Assembly (NCBI GenBank): GCA_964500445.1
Contig: CAZCOG010000010.1
Coordinates: 62,001-126,000, forward strand
Length of the DNA stretch: 64,000 nt
From: Persicitalea sp964500445
Lineage (GTDB): Bacteria; Bacteroidota; Bacteroidia; Cytophagales; Spirosomataceae
Direction: 5' to 3'
Shown here: positions 35,884 through 44,367 of the stretch, in pieces
Position numbering within the stretch: position 1 is the first letter of the stretch
How the letters are laid out: each line of letters begins with the position of its first letter
The notes under the pieces: model-generated
Seen by the model: the letters and a program-made list of their open reading frames with translations, nothing else
The model's database searches: none
Told to the model about the DNA's origin: nothing
Made by a program: the position numbers and the translations under genes

Positions 35884-37239
35884 TTAGAAAACCGCTTCCC
35901 AGCTTCCCTGCCGATAGTACTGCAGAATCTTGCGGTTCATGATGTATTCGTACGTCGCCCGGATGGCATTGGCCTGGGCGTTAGCCAAGTTGGCTTTGGA
36001 AAGCGAATACTCAAAAATCGTGGCCGTGCCGGCGTTCAGGCGGCTTTCTACGGTAGCATAGCTGGCTTCCAGGGCGTCGGCTTGTTCACGGGCAGCCTGA
36101 TAGCGGTCCTGGGAGGCGGTTACGTCCAGCAGTGCCTGCTCGATTCCCTGCCGGAGTTGCAGCTTGTTCTGATCCAGTTGATTGCGGGCGATACGCTCCT
36201 GTACTTTGGCTAGCTCGACGCGCGGACGTGTCTGCCAGCGGCCCATAATCGGTATATACAGATTCAGCCCCAGCGAACCGTTACGGGTGGCGTTAAGCTG
36301 AGCGAAATAGTCTAATTGCTTATTGGTCGATGCGTAGAAAGCCCCGAAACTGGTGGAAGCACTTAGCGAAGGGTAGTTCCGCCCCTTGATGGATTTCACC
36401 AGATAATTGAAACTCTGCCGACGTAGTTCGGCGGCGCGGATGAAAGGAAAGTTTTTCTGAGTATCCTCAAAAAGCGTTTCGGCAGATAGCAGGGCGGGTT
36501 CGTCGGCACTTACGCTCAAAGGCCTGAACTCGATTTCGGAATCGGGTGGAACATTAAGGAGTTGGAACAAAGTCAGTCGGGCCATTCTGTAATTATTGAG
36601 AGCCGTCACTTCGTTGAATTTATCGTTGCTGAGCTGCGCCCGAATTTCGTACAAGCCATTGGCCCCCACGACACCCGCCTTCACCTGCTTTTCTACCCGG
36701 TCCACTTGCTCTGAGGATGTGGCGACTTGCTGTTGGGCCGATTCGTGCAAAGCTTTGGTAGCCAGTACTTGTACATAGGCCTGTACCATGAGCAGCAATT
36801 GAGCATCGCGTATGGCAACGCTGTTTTCCAGCAAAGATTCTTTCAGCAGTTTATTCTGCCGGATTTCGTTTTGCACCCTGAATCCCTGAAAGATATTTAT
36901 ATCTACCCCCGCACCAACGTAGCTGGAATTATACAGCTGGTCTATGTAGGCATTGGTGAAGCGGTCGATACTCCGGCCCAAATTCACGCTTTGACTAACG
37001 TTGACCCCAAGCTGCGGCAACTGCTGCGACTTGGCCTGCCGCCACTGCGCCTGCGCCGCCTCGGCCTGCAACTGCCCATCCCGAAAGGTCAGGTTGTTTT
37101 TGGTCAGAAGTTCGGCGCATTCCTGCAGACTGAGCATCTGCTGCGCCGAAAGCGGTAAAGTGAAAAGGCATAAGCTTGCCATCAACCACCGCTGTCCCGG
37201 ACGTTTCAGGATTTGAAAAAGAGTTTTAAAAAAAATCAT
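35884..37239 (-). CDS. TolC family outer membrane efflux protein
   Basis: The 451-residue product has a signal peptide (WLMASLCLFTLPLSAQQ) and two coiled-coil-rich OEP repeats (LSLQECAELLTKNNLTFRDG at the start; YATVESRLNAGTATIFEYSLS at the end). TolC-type trimers form the outer-membrane exit duct for export. It lies between the ABC ATPase (about 100 bases upstream) and the frameshifted permease, so it probably belongs to a three-gene export locus; no HlyD-like adaptor is present here. Confidence 0.93.
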   Translation of the reverse strand: MIFFKTLFQILKRPGQRWLMASLCLFTLPLSAQQMLSLQECAELLTKNNLTFRDGQLQAEAAQAQWRQAKSQQLPQLGVNVSQSVNLGRSIDRFTNAYIDQLYNSSYVGAGVDINIFQGFRVQNEIRQNKLLKESLLENSVAIRDAQLLLMVQAYVQVLATKALHESAQQQVATSSEQVDRVEKQVKAGVVGANGLYEIRAQLSNDKFNEVTALNNYRMARLTLFQLLNVPPDSEIEFRPLSVSADEPALLSAETLFEDTQKNFPFIRAAELRRQSFNYLVKSIKGRNYPSLSASTSFGAFYASTNKQLDYFAQLNATRNGSLGLNLYIPIMGRWQTRPRVELAKVQERIARNQLDQNKLQLRQGIEQALLDVTASQDRYQAAREQADALEASYATVESRLNAGTATIFEYSLSKANLANAQANAIRATYEYIMNRKILQYYRQGSWEAVF

Positions 37240-37340
37240 GGCTAATAGTTGGATACTGGATTCTGTATTTTGGTTGTGATACCTTTCGAAGGTACCTTGG
37301 TAGGATCACGAAAAATTCATCATTTATAACTCATCATTGA

Positions 37341-38048
37341 CTAAGCCATCCAACCGTCTTTCAATCGTATTACCCGGTTGCCGTACTCAGCGTTTTTCTC
37401 GGAGTGCGTGACCTGAATGATCGTCACCTTATCTTCCTTGTTCAGTTTTTGGAAAAGCTCCATGATGTCCTCAGCTTGCTCGGAATGTAGATTTCCGGTA
37501 GGTTCATCGGCAAAGATGACCTTGGGCTCGTGGACGATGGATCGCGCCACGCCCACCAGCTGCTGCTGTCCGCCCGATAACTGACTGGGGAATAAGTCTT
37601 TCTTAGCCACCATGTTGAAGCGATCGAGGAGTTCGGCCACGCGGCTCTTACGTTCCGATGAAGACGTCCCTTTATAGAGCAGTGGCGTTTCTATGTTTTC
37701 ATATACTGTAAGCTCGTCGATGAGGTGGTACGCCTGGAAGACGAAGCCAATATGGTGGCGGTGGAGTTCGGTACGCTTCTTTTCGCTCAGACTCTGCACG
37801 GGCTCATCGAGGAAGAGGTACTCGCCTTCGGAGGGTTCTTCCAGCAAACCCAAAATGTGCAGCAGGGTAGATTTTCCCGATCCGGATGGTCCCATGATCG
37901 AGACGAACTCGCCCTCTTTTACATCCAGGGAAATATTACGCAGGACATAGACTTTACCGAATCCGGCGGGGTAGTGCTTGGCAATGTTTTTAAGTTGAAT
38001 CACTTTTTTAGTCGATAGTGGAGACGGACTAACCCGTACTGTTGACAT
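37341..38048 (-). CDS. ABC transporter ATP-binding protein (MacB/LolD type)
   Basis: The 235-residue product has Walker A GPSGSGKS at 53-60, the signature LSGGQQQLVGVARS and Walker B VIFADEPTGN, with the LolD/MacB subgroup pattern around the Q-loop (HHIGFVFQAYHLIDELTVYEN). It would energise the FtsX-type permease encoded downstream, which is frameshifted here. The N-terminus carries about 15 extra residues. Confidence 0.94.
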   Translation of the reverse strand: MSTVRVSPSPLSTKKVIQLKNIAKHYPAGFGKVYVLRNISLDVKEGEFVSIMGPSGSGKSTLLHILGLLEEPSEGEYLFLDEPVQSLSEKKRTELHRHHIGFVFQAYHLIDELTVYENIETPLLYKGTSSSERKSRVAELLDRFNMVAKKDLFPSQLSGGQQQLVGVARSIVHEPKVIFADEPTGNLHSEQAEDIMELFQKLNKEDKVTIIQVTHSEKNAEYGNRVIRLKDGWMA

Positions 38049-38160
38049 TAATTTTTACTTCGGTTTGCTATTACAGCAGAATCATTTCTTAATCCCTGTG
38101 CCAAATAGCATACCATGAAATATGCCTTTTGATAATCAGTATATTAGAAAATATACTCAC

Positions 38161-38203
38161 AAAAAAATGTCCGAAATCGCACAGTAGTTGTGCGGTTTCG
38201 GAC
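38161..38203 (-). terminator. Rho-independent terminator after the pentapeptide repeat gene
   Basis: A 14-bp stem (38169-38182 with 38190-38203, one wobble) and a 7-base loop are followed on the minus strand by a T-run (the complement of 38161-38167). It lies 43 bases after the stop of the pentapeptide gene. Confidence 0.85.
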
Positions 38204-38215
38204 GGTCATCACCGA

Positions 38216-38235
38216 ACGCAGAACGCGTTCTGCGT
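38216..38235. repeat. Perfect 20-bp palindrome
   Basis: ACGCAGAACGCGTTCTGCGT is self-complementary over its whole length without a loop. It lies between the pentapeptide stop and the terminator. It could be a protein-binding site or a secondary RNA stem. Confidence 0.6.
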
Positions 38236-38246
38236 CAAAAATTGGA

Positions 38247-39017
38247 TTACATGTTATAACGCCCTTTGGTATACTTAAAATCAGGACGGCTGCGGAAATC
38301 GGCGTTAGAGAAATCGCCCAGGCGCTTGAAATCGGCATATTTAAAATCGGCCGACCCGTCAAAGCGCGTTTTGGTAAATTTCACCCCATTCCCAAACTCC
38401 GCATACTTAAAGTCGGCGTTGTCGCTGATGCGGGCATCGGTGAAGTAGGCTACACTCCGGAAATCGGCGTATTTGAAGTTGGCATTGTCATTGAAATCCG
38501 TCCCTTCGAAACGGGCGTCCTCCCGAAAATTGGCGTACTTAAAGTTGGCTTCGTAACGAAACTTGTTATCGTTAAAGACCGCAATCTCATCAAAATCAGA
38601 GTACTTGAACTCTGTCTTACCCTCGAAAGTACAATTTTCGAAGATTACCTTCTCCTTGAAATCGGCGGTATACAGAGTCTGGTCACTGCCCCAATTCCAG
38701 CGTTGCTTACCCTCTTTGTCAACCGTTTTGTAGGCAATCACATCGCCTTTGAACGTGCAGTTTCGGAAGGTAAGCGGTACTTCGACGCGACTTTTGTACT
38801 CATCGTTGGCCATCCTGGAACTCTTCACCCGCTGCTGATTGGCGAGTTCGGTAAAATCAAGGGTACCCCGAATCACGGCATCCCGGACATCAATCTGCCG
38901 TTTGTCGTCAATTTTTCGCAAAATGTCATTGGCATCGATCGACTTTTGAGCTCGTACCGAGAAAGCGAAAGCCAGGATGAAGGCGATTGAGAGAAAGGAA
39001 ATACGAGTACTTTTCAT
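38247..39017 (-). CDS. Secreted pentapeptide-repeat protein
   Basis: The 256-residue product has a signal peptide (FLSIAFILAFAFSVRAQ) and from about residue 90 a run of five-residue beta-helix repeats of the form A(D/N)F-x-x (FKYANFREDARFEGTDF, FKYADF several times). Pentapeptide repeats fold into a right-handed square helix. The export signal differs from cytosolic gyrase-protecting types such as Qnr. The role is unknown. A long ORF on the other strand here is a by-product of the repeats. Confidence 0.85.
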   Translation of the reverse strand: MKSTRISFLSIAFILAFAFSVRAQKSIDANDILRKIDDKRQIDVRDAVIRGTLDFTELANQQRVKSSRMANDEYKSRVEVPLTFRNCTFKGDVIAYKTVDKEGKQRWNWGSDQTLYTADFKEKVIFENCTFEGKTEFKYSDFDEIAVFNDNKFRYEANFKYANFREDARFEGTDFNDNANFKYADFRSVAYFTDARISDNADFKYAEFGNGVKFTKTRFDGSADFKYADFKRLGDFSNADFRSRPDFKYTKGRYNM

Positions 39018-39111
39018 GACTAAAATAGTTTAGGTTTTCGATTCATTATACCCCATTGATGAACGAATCGAACGAAAAGTTGCGTGGCATTCCCAAAGTT
39101 TTACAAAAAAA

Positions 39112-39483
39112 CTATTTGAGTCGACTTATTTCCAGCACCTCCACTTCGTCTACATCAGGCATGCTCCCGAAGCCGCAGGTAATTTTGCGTTGCGTTCCCG
39201 TCGAACGATATTTTAGGTCAACGTCGATGAAAGAGTAGGCATCTTCGGTGCCATATTTTGGCACGGCGGTCTTTACCAGCGGCTCCGTTGCCAGCGTGGG
39301 CACCACCGTTTTGATGTCGGAGGAATCAGCGTTGGCAATCTCAAAGTGCCACTCGCAGCCATCCACGGCCAGGTTGTTGACAATGCGGGCGCGGGTTTCA
39401 ACTACCTCACTGTTGATGTCGTTGTCGGATTTGTTGCAGCTCACCCAAAAGAACAGGGTTGCCAGGATCAATACATTTTTCAT
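39112..39483 (-). CDS. Small lipoprotein of unknown function
   Basis: The 123-residue product has a lipoprotein signal with lipobox (LATLFFWVSCN), the acylated Cys being residue 16. The mature part is beta-rich, with two further cysteines (DGCEWHF and ITCGFGSM) that could form a disulfide. The family is not recognised. It is probably expressed alone, 67 bases downstream of the glycosidase gene on the same strand. Confidence 0.75.
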   Translation of the reverse strand: MKNVLILATLFFWVSCNKSDNDINSEVVETRARIVNNLAVDGCEWHFEIANADSSDIKTVVPTLATEPLVKTAVPKYGTEDAYSFIDVDLKYRSTGTQRKITCGFGSMPDVDEVEVLEISRLK

Positions 39484-39550
39484 GGTTGTGTTTTTTTATT
39501 TTTTCTTCCGAAGACCCCTACACAAGCCAATTGGTTGGAATGAATGTGCC

Positions 39551-40945
39551 TTATATTCGCAAAAAATCTGTAAACCACTTTCCTGAGTACTTTACTGTTC
39601 TTTTTTGCGTAGCATAATCCACATGTACCAAACCAAAACGGGCGTCGTAGCCCTCGGCCCATTCGAAATTGTCCAGTAGCGACCACACAAAGTAGCCATT
39701 GACCTTCACACCTTCTCGCTTGGCTCTGAGGAGATTCTGTAGATAAGCTCTAAAAAAATCGCGCCTCTGCGGGTCATGGACCGCGCCATCCTGAATCTGA
39801 TCGGGGAAAGCAGCGCCATTTTCGGATACAATGATTTCTTTGATACCCTCATATTCTCCGAACTGTTTGAGAATATCGTACATGCCTTCGGGAGCAATTT
39901 CCCAGCCCATTGCGGTGCGGGGCGCATCCACTTTCACTTCGTCGGCCCAAAGTACCGGCCGCCAGAATGAGTGCTTCACCACAATGCGGAAGTAATTCTG
40001 CAAACCCACAAAATCGAAATCAAAGCGAAGCTTTTCTTCGTCGCCGGGATGCATATATCTTTTTATTTTTTGCAAAAAAGGAAAGGCGTCGGTTGGGTAA
40101 CCAAGTCCCAAACTTGGTTCGATAAAAAGGCGATTCATCAACGCATCGATGCGCCTGGCCGCCCGAATGTCACGGGCAGACGAAGTGTAAGGCTCAACGG
40201 CTGAGCAGGAAAAGGTAGTTCCGACAAAAGCATCCGGCACGTTTTGCCGCACTATTCGCCCGCCTTCGGCCTGGCAAAGAGCCAGGTGATGCACCACGGG
40301 CAGGAAATTGTGCAGTCCTTTCAGCCCCGGCGCGTGCTGCCCGGTGGTATATCCCAGTGCAGCCACGGCCATCGGTTCATTCAGGATTAACCAGTTTTTA
40401 ACTTTATGGCCATATTCACGGGTGCAGAGATCGGCGTAGTCAGCAAACCAAGTGACGATGTCGCGGTTTTTCCAACCGCCCTTATCTTGCAAAGCCTGCG
40501 GCAAATCCCAGTGGTAGAGTGTAATCCAGGGCACGATACCCAATGAAAGACACTTGTCTATTATGCGGTGATAAAAATCTACGCCTTCCTGATTGACTTT
40601 CCCCGTCTCTTCCGGCAGTAACCGCGACCAGGAAATGGAAAAGCGGTAGGCACCGAAGCCCAGGGCAGGCACAAGTTCCAGATCCTCCTCGTAGCGATAA
40701 TAATGCTCACAGGCCTGTTCGGCGTGGTGGGCATTTTTTATCTTACCGGGTCGCTTTACAAAAGAATCCCAAATAGACGCGCCGCGTCCGTGCGTGGTAG
40801 TTGCTCCTTCGATCTGGTAAGCCGCCGTGGCCGTGCCCCAGTGAAAACCAGGTCCGAAATCTTCTTTCGTAAATGGGTTACTAAATCGCTCAATTGAAGG
40901 AGATAGAATCTCTGATGATTCGGCAGAGACGTCGAAGGATTTCAA
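39551..40945 (-). CDS. Glycoside hydrolase family 1 beta-glucosidase
   Basis: The 464-residue product has GH1 motifs GFHWGTATAAYQIEGA, the acid/base Glu190 in LILNEP and the nucleophile Glu375 in VSENGAAF, plus SLLDNFEWAEGY near the end. It hydrolyses beta-linked glucosides or related sugars with retention. No signal peptide is visible, so it acts in the cytoplasm. About 20 residues precede the core. It is divergent from the sulfatase pair, with 293 bases between. Confidence 0.94.
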   Translation of the reverse strand: MKSFDVSAESSEILSPSIERFSNPFTKEDFGPGFHWGTATAAYQIEGATTTHGRGASIWDSFVKRPGKIKNAHHAEQACEHYYRYEEDLELVPALGFGAYRFSISWSRLLPEETGKVNQEGVDFYHRIIDKCLSLGIVPWITLYHWDLPQALQDKGGWKNRDIVTWFADYADLCTREYGHKVKNWLILNEPMAVAALGYTTGQHAPGLKGLHNFLPVVHHLALCQAEGGRIVRQNVPDAFVGTTFSCSAVEPYTSSARDIRAARRIDALMNRLFIEPSLGLGYPTDAFPFLQKIKRYMHPGDEEKLRFDFDFVGLQNYFRIVVKHSFWRPVLWADEVKVDAPRTAMGWEIAPEGMYDILKQFGEYEGIKEIIVSENGAAFPDQIQDGAVHDPQRRDFFRAYLQNLLRAKREGVKVNGYFVWSLLDNFEWAEGYDARFGLVHVDYATQKRTVKYSGKWFTDFLRI

Positions 40946-41238
40946 ATCAGTAGTTTGTTTTTGGGACCATAAATCAGCGCACGGAAATCAAAAACGTATT
41001 CCGGCAATGAAAGATTTCGCTGAACTTAACAATTTAGTAACATTGGAGAAAACTTAATATTGGAAAATTTCAACCCGCTGGATTAAGCTTCAAAACTCAT
41101 TCAGCTATTAGATTATGGTCAGGAAGCGCTTTATTGAATCTCGATGTCATGATTTGCCAAACATGCTGATCAGGTAAAAAAAATCCGAAAACGGGCCTTT
41201 GGCAAGTACTTATTTCGAATACGATTAGCAAACATACT

Positions 41239-42882
41239 ATGGGTAAACTGTTTAAAGTGGGCGTAGCAGTCATATTGGTTGGGGGCAGTTTGCTCAGCTT
41301 CGTTGCAGGTTCAAAGACTTCGGCTGATCAAAAACCCAATATTATTGTCATTTTAGCCGATGACATGGGTTATTCGGATCTGGGCTGTTATGGCGGAGAG
41401 ATAAAAACTCCCAATCTGGACAAGCTTGCTACAACCGGCCTTAGGTTCAGAAATGCCTACAACAGCGCGCGCTGCTGCCCTACCCGCGCCAGCATGCTCA
41501 CAGGCCAGTATCAGCACAAAGTAGGACTCGACCGCAACGGCAAGAGTCTGAATCGCAGCGGTGTGACCATCGCCGAAGCCCTAAAACCCGCCGGTTACCA
41601 AACGGGTATGGTAGGTAAGTGGCATTTGTCCGAAGCGGTGCCGTTGAAAGACAAGGAAAAGCACCTCGACTGGCTGAATCACCAGTACGACCCCGGCATT
41701 CCGTTCGCCGAACTAAGTACTTATCCTATCAATCGGGGTTTTGAAAAGTACTACGGCATTATCTGGGGTGTTGTCGATTACTTCGATCCGTTTTCACTGG
41801 TGGATGGCGACAAGCCCGTCCAGAACGTTGCGAAGGATTATTACATCACCGATGATTTTAGCAATAAAGCGTCGGAGTACATCCAGGATTTCTCCAGAAA
41901 AGAAGATCCATTTTTCCTGTACTTAGCCTACACCTCTCCCCACTGGCCTATTCAGGCTCCCGAAGAGGAAATTCAAAAATACGCCAACACCTACAAGGAT
42001 GGCTGGGATGTTTTGCAGAAAACGCGCCGCGAACGTCAAATAAAAATGGGACTGCTAACGGCTGCCGACAACCCGCTTTCGCCCATCGAAGGCCGGAAAT
42101 GGGCCGAACTCTCAGCGGAGGAAAAAGAATTCAATGCAAGAAAAATGGCCACCCACGCTGCAATAGTGACCCGCATGGATAAGGGAATCGGCCAGGTACT
42201 GAAAACGCTGGAAGAAACCGGCGAGTTGGACAACACACTTATCATATTCATGTCAGATAACGGTGCCTCGCCCGAAATACCACGCGTGCCAGGCTACGAC
42301 CGCCCTTCCGAAACCCGCCAAGGGCAAAAACTACTGTATGCCGACGCGATTCCTGTGGATGCCCTGGGAAAAGAAATTTCTTACACAGGCATCGGGCCAG
42401 AATGGGCAAATGCCATCAACTCCCCATTCAGACTGTGGAAGGCGGAATCGGTCGGCGGTGGCGTTCGGACATCCATGATCGTAAACTGGAAAGGATTGAA
42501 AACAAAAAAAGGTAGTACTACTGACGAACTAACCCACGTGATGGACGTACTACCTACCATTCTGGAACTGACCGGAACACCTTACCCCAAAGAATACCAG
42601 GGTCATAAAATCAATGAGGTGGATGGAAAAAGTCTGGTACCGATTTTCAAGAATAAAAAACGTCCCGGCTACGCGCAGCTTTTCTTTGAACACGAAGGCG
42701 GACGCGCCCTGATCGAGGGCGACTGGAAACTGGTTGCCCCCAAGAAACACGACTGGGAACTATTCAACATAAAGGCCGACCGTACCGAGTCGAATGATTT
42801 GATGGATAAGAACCCTACCAAAGGCCGTGATATGCTCCAAAAGTACCAGGCGTGGAGTAAAAAAATGGGAATTTCTGAATAA
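41239..42882 (+). CDS. Arylsulfatase-type sulfatase 1
   Basis: The 547-residue product has a signal anchor or peptide (KVGVAVILVGGSLLSFVAGS), metal ligands in ILADDMGYSDLG and the sulfatase maturation motif C79-C80-P-T-R followed by ASMLTG. C79 is the residue converted to formylglycine. Later motifs HFGKWH-like (GMVGKWHLSE) and FMSDNGASPEI are present. It cleaves sulfate esters in the periplasm or outside the cell. The converting enzyme (FGE or anSME) is not in the window. A second sulfatase follows 27 bases downstream. Confidence 0.93.
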   Translation: MGKLFKVGVAVILVGGSLLSFVAGSKTSADQKPNIIVILADDMGYSDLGCYGGEIKTPNLDKLATTGLRFRNAYNSARCCPTRASMLTGQYQHKVGLDRNGKSLNRSGVTIAEALKPAGYQTGMVGKWHLSEAVPLKDKEKHLDWLNHQYDPGIPFAELSTYPINRGFEKYYGIIWGVVDYFDPFSLVDGDKPVQNVAKDYYITDDFSNKASEYIQDFSRKEDPFFLYLAYTSPHWPIQAPEEEIQKYANTYKDGWDVLQKTRRERQIKMGLLTAADNPLSPIEGRKWAELSAEEKEFNARKMATHAAIVTRMDKGIGQVLKTLEETGELDNTLIIFMSDNGASPEIPRVPGYDRPSETRQGQKLLYADAIPVDALGKEISYTGIGPEWANAINSPFRLWKAESVGGGVRTSMIVNWKGLKTKKGSTTDELTHVMDVLPTILELTGTPYPKEYQGHKINEVDGKSLVPIFKNKKRPGYAQLFFEHEGGRALIEGDWKLVAPKKHDWELFNIKADRTESNDLMDKNPTKGRDMLQKYQAWSKKMGISE

Positions 42883-42909
42883 TGAGTGATTGAAGTAAAC
42901 CAATGAATT

Positions 42910-44328
42910 ATGAATAGTAAGATTACAACTGTGGAGATAAAGTACGGGCAATTGCACAGATTTTTATTTGCTATGCCATGCCTTTTATTTTTCTTCTCCC
43001 TCCCGGCCTTCTCCCAGAAAACTACCTCCCGCCCTCCCAACATTATCCTCATTCTGGTGGATGATATGGGCGTGGGCGATGTGGGCTGCTATGGTGGAAA
43101 AGTAGCGCCGACGCCTAATATAGACCGCTTAGCTACCGAAGGAACGCGCTTTACGCAATATTATAGCGGGTCACCCATTTGTTCACCTTCGCGCACGGCC
43201 CTTACCACGGGTATGCACCCCGCCCGCTGGAACATCACATCTTTCCTCAGTGACAAGAAGCACAACCGCACCTGCGAAATGGCAGATTTTCTCGATCCTT
43301 CGGCCCCGTCGGTGGCGCGGGCTTTGCGGCAGAATGGTTACCGCACGGCCCACTTCGGCAAGTGGCACATGGGCGGCGGGCGCGACGTGACCGAAGCCCC
43401 CGGCATTCCTGAGTACGGTTTCGACGAATATTCCAGTACTTACGAAAGTCCCGACCCCGATCCGCTGCTAACGGCTACCAACTGGATCTGGTCAAAGGAA
43501 GACAGCATCAAGCGCTGGAACCGTACAGCCTATTTCGTGGATAAGACATTGGAATTTTTATCAAAAAATCGCGAAAGTGCCTCTTACATAAACCTCTGGC
43601 CCGACGATGTGCACACGCCCTGGATTCCTGACGCCGAAACGATGGAAGTACACCCGCGCGATTCTGAGAAACTACCCAGTTTGCAGGAGGTACTTGTGGA
43701 ACTCGACACTCAGATCGGGCGCCTGATGGCAGGTCTCAAAGCCCTGGGGCTGGACGAGAACACGCTGGTGATTTTCACGAGTGACAACGGTCCCTTGCCC
43801 GCCTTCGGCGATCGCCGCACAGTGGGGCTGCGCGGCACCAAACTTTCACTCTACGAAGGAGGTATCCGAATGCCGTTCATTGTTCGCTATCCGGGAAAAG
43901 TACCCGCTGGGCGCGTTGATACGGAGAGCGTAATGGTAGCGATGGACCTGCTGCCAACATTTTGTAAAATCACGAACTCTCCGGTGCCCGACTCCCAAAA
44001 GTTGGACGGAGTAAATGTTTCCGATGCCTGGTTTGGCAAGAAGTTCGTCCGGCAACAGCCGATTTACTGGGAGTACGGACGAAATAACGTGAGTTTCAGG
44101 TATCCTCCCGACGCCGAAGACGTCAGTCCAAATCTGGCGATGCGGCTTGGAACGTGGAAACTTACCATCAACGATGATGGCACCGATGCGCAGTTATTCG
44201 ACATTAAAAAAGATGCTCCCGAGACGCGAAACGTAGCTACGCAAAACCCGAAAATCGTGCAGGAAATGAGCCAACAGCTGCTGGCGTGGCGGAAGTCGTT
44301 ACCTTCTCTCGCTAACCGTGCGCAGTGA
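42910..44328 (+). CDS. Sulfatase 2
   Basis: The 472-residue product has a hydrophobic export signal (AMPCLLFFFSLPAFSQ), metal motif LVDDMGVGDVGCYGG, the formylglycine motif C91-S-P-S-R-TALTTG, HFGKWHMGGGRD and FTSDNGPLP. It differs clearly from sulfatase 1, so the pair probably has distinct substrates. Both are co-directional and near a GH1 enzyme, suggesting use of sulfated glycans, though no SusC/SusD pair is present. Confidence 0.93.
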   Translation: MNSKITTVEIKYGQLHRFLFAMPCLLFFFSLPAFSQKTTSRPPNIILILVDDMGVGDVGCYGGKVAPTPNIDRLATEGTRFTQYYSGSPICSPSRTALTTGMHPARWNITSFLSDKKHNRTCEMADFLDPSAPSVARALRQNGYRTAHFGKWHMGGGRDVTEAPGIPEYGFDEYSSTYESPDPDPLLTATNWIWSKEDSIKRWNRTAYFVDKTLEFLSKNRESASYINLWPDDVHTPWIPDAETMEVHPRDSEKLPSLQEVLVELDTQIGRLMAGLKALGLDENTLVIFTSDNGPLPAFGDRRTVGLRGTKLSLYEGGIRMPFIVRYPGKVPAGRVDTESVMVAMDLLPTFCKITNSPVPDSQKLDGVNVSDAWFGKKFVRQQPIYWEYGRNNVSFRYPPDAEDVSPNLAMRLGTWKLTINDDGTDAQLFDIKKDAPETRNVATQNPKIVQEMSQQLLAWRKSLPSLANRAQ

Positions 44329-44367
44329 GCTGTCTATAAAGTAAAAGTTCGCTCTCTTTCATTAACC

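Noticed and set aside
38190..38990. Plus-strand open frame of 266 codons
   Set aside because: It is the complement of the pentapeptide-repeat gene; the regular repeats keep the opposite frame open. The minus-strand product has a signal peptide and a known fold.
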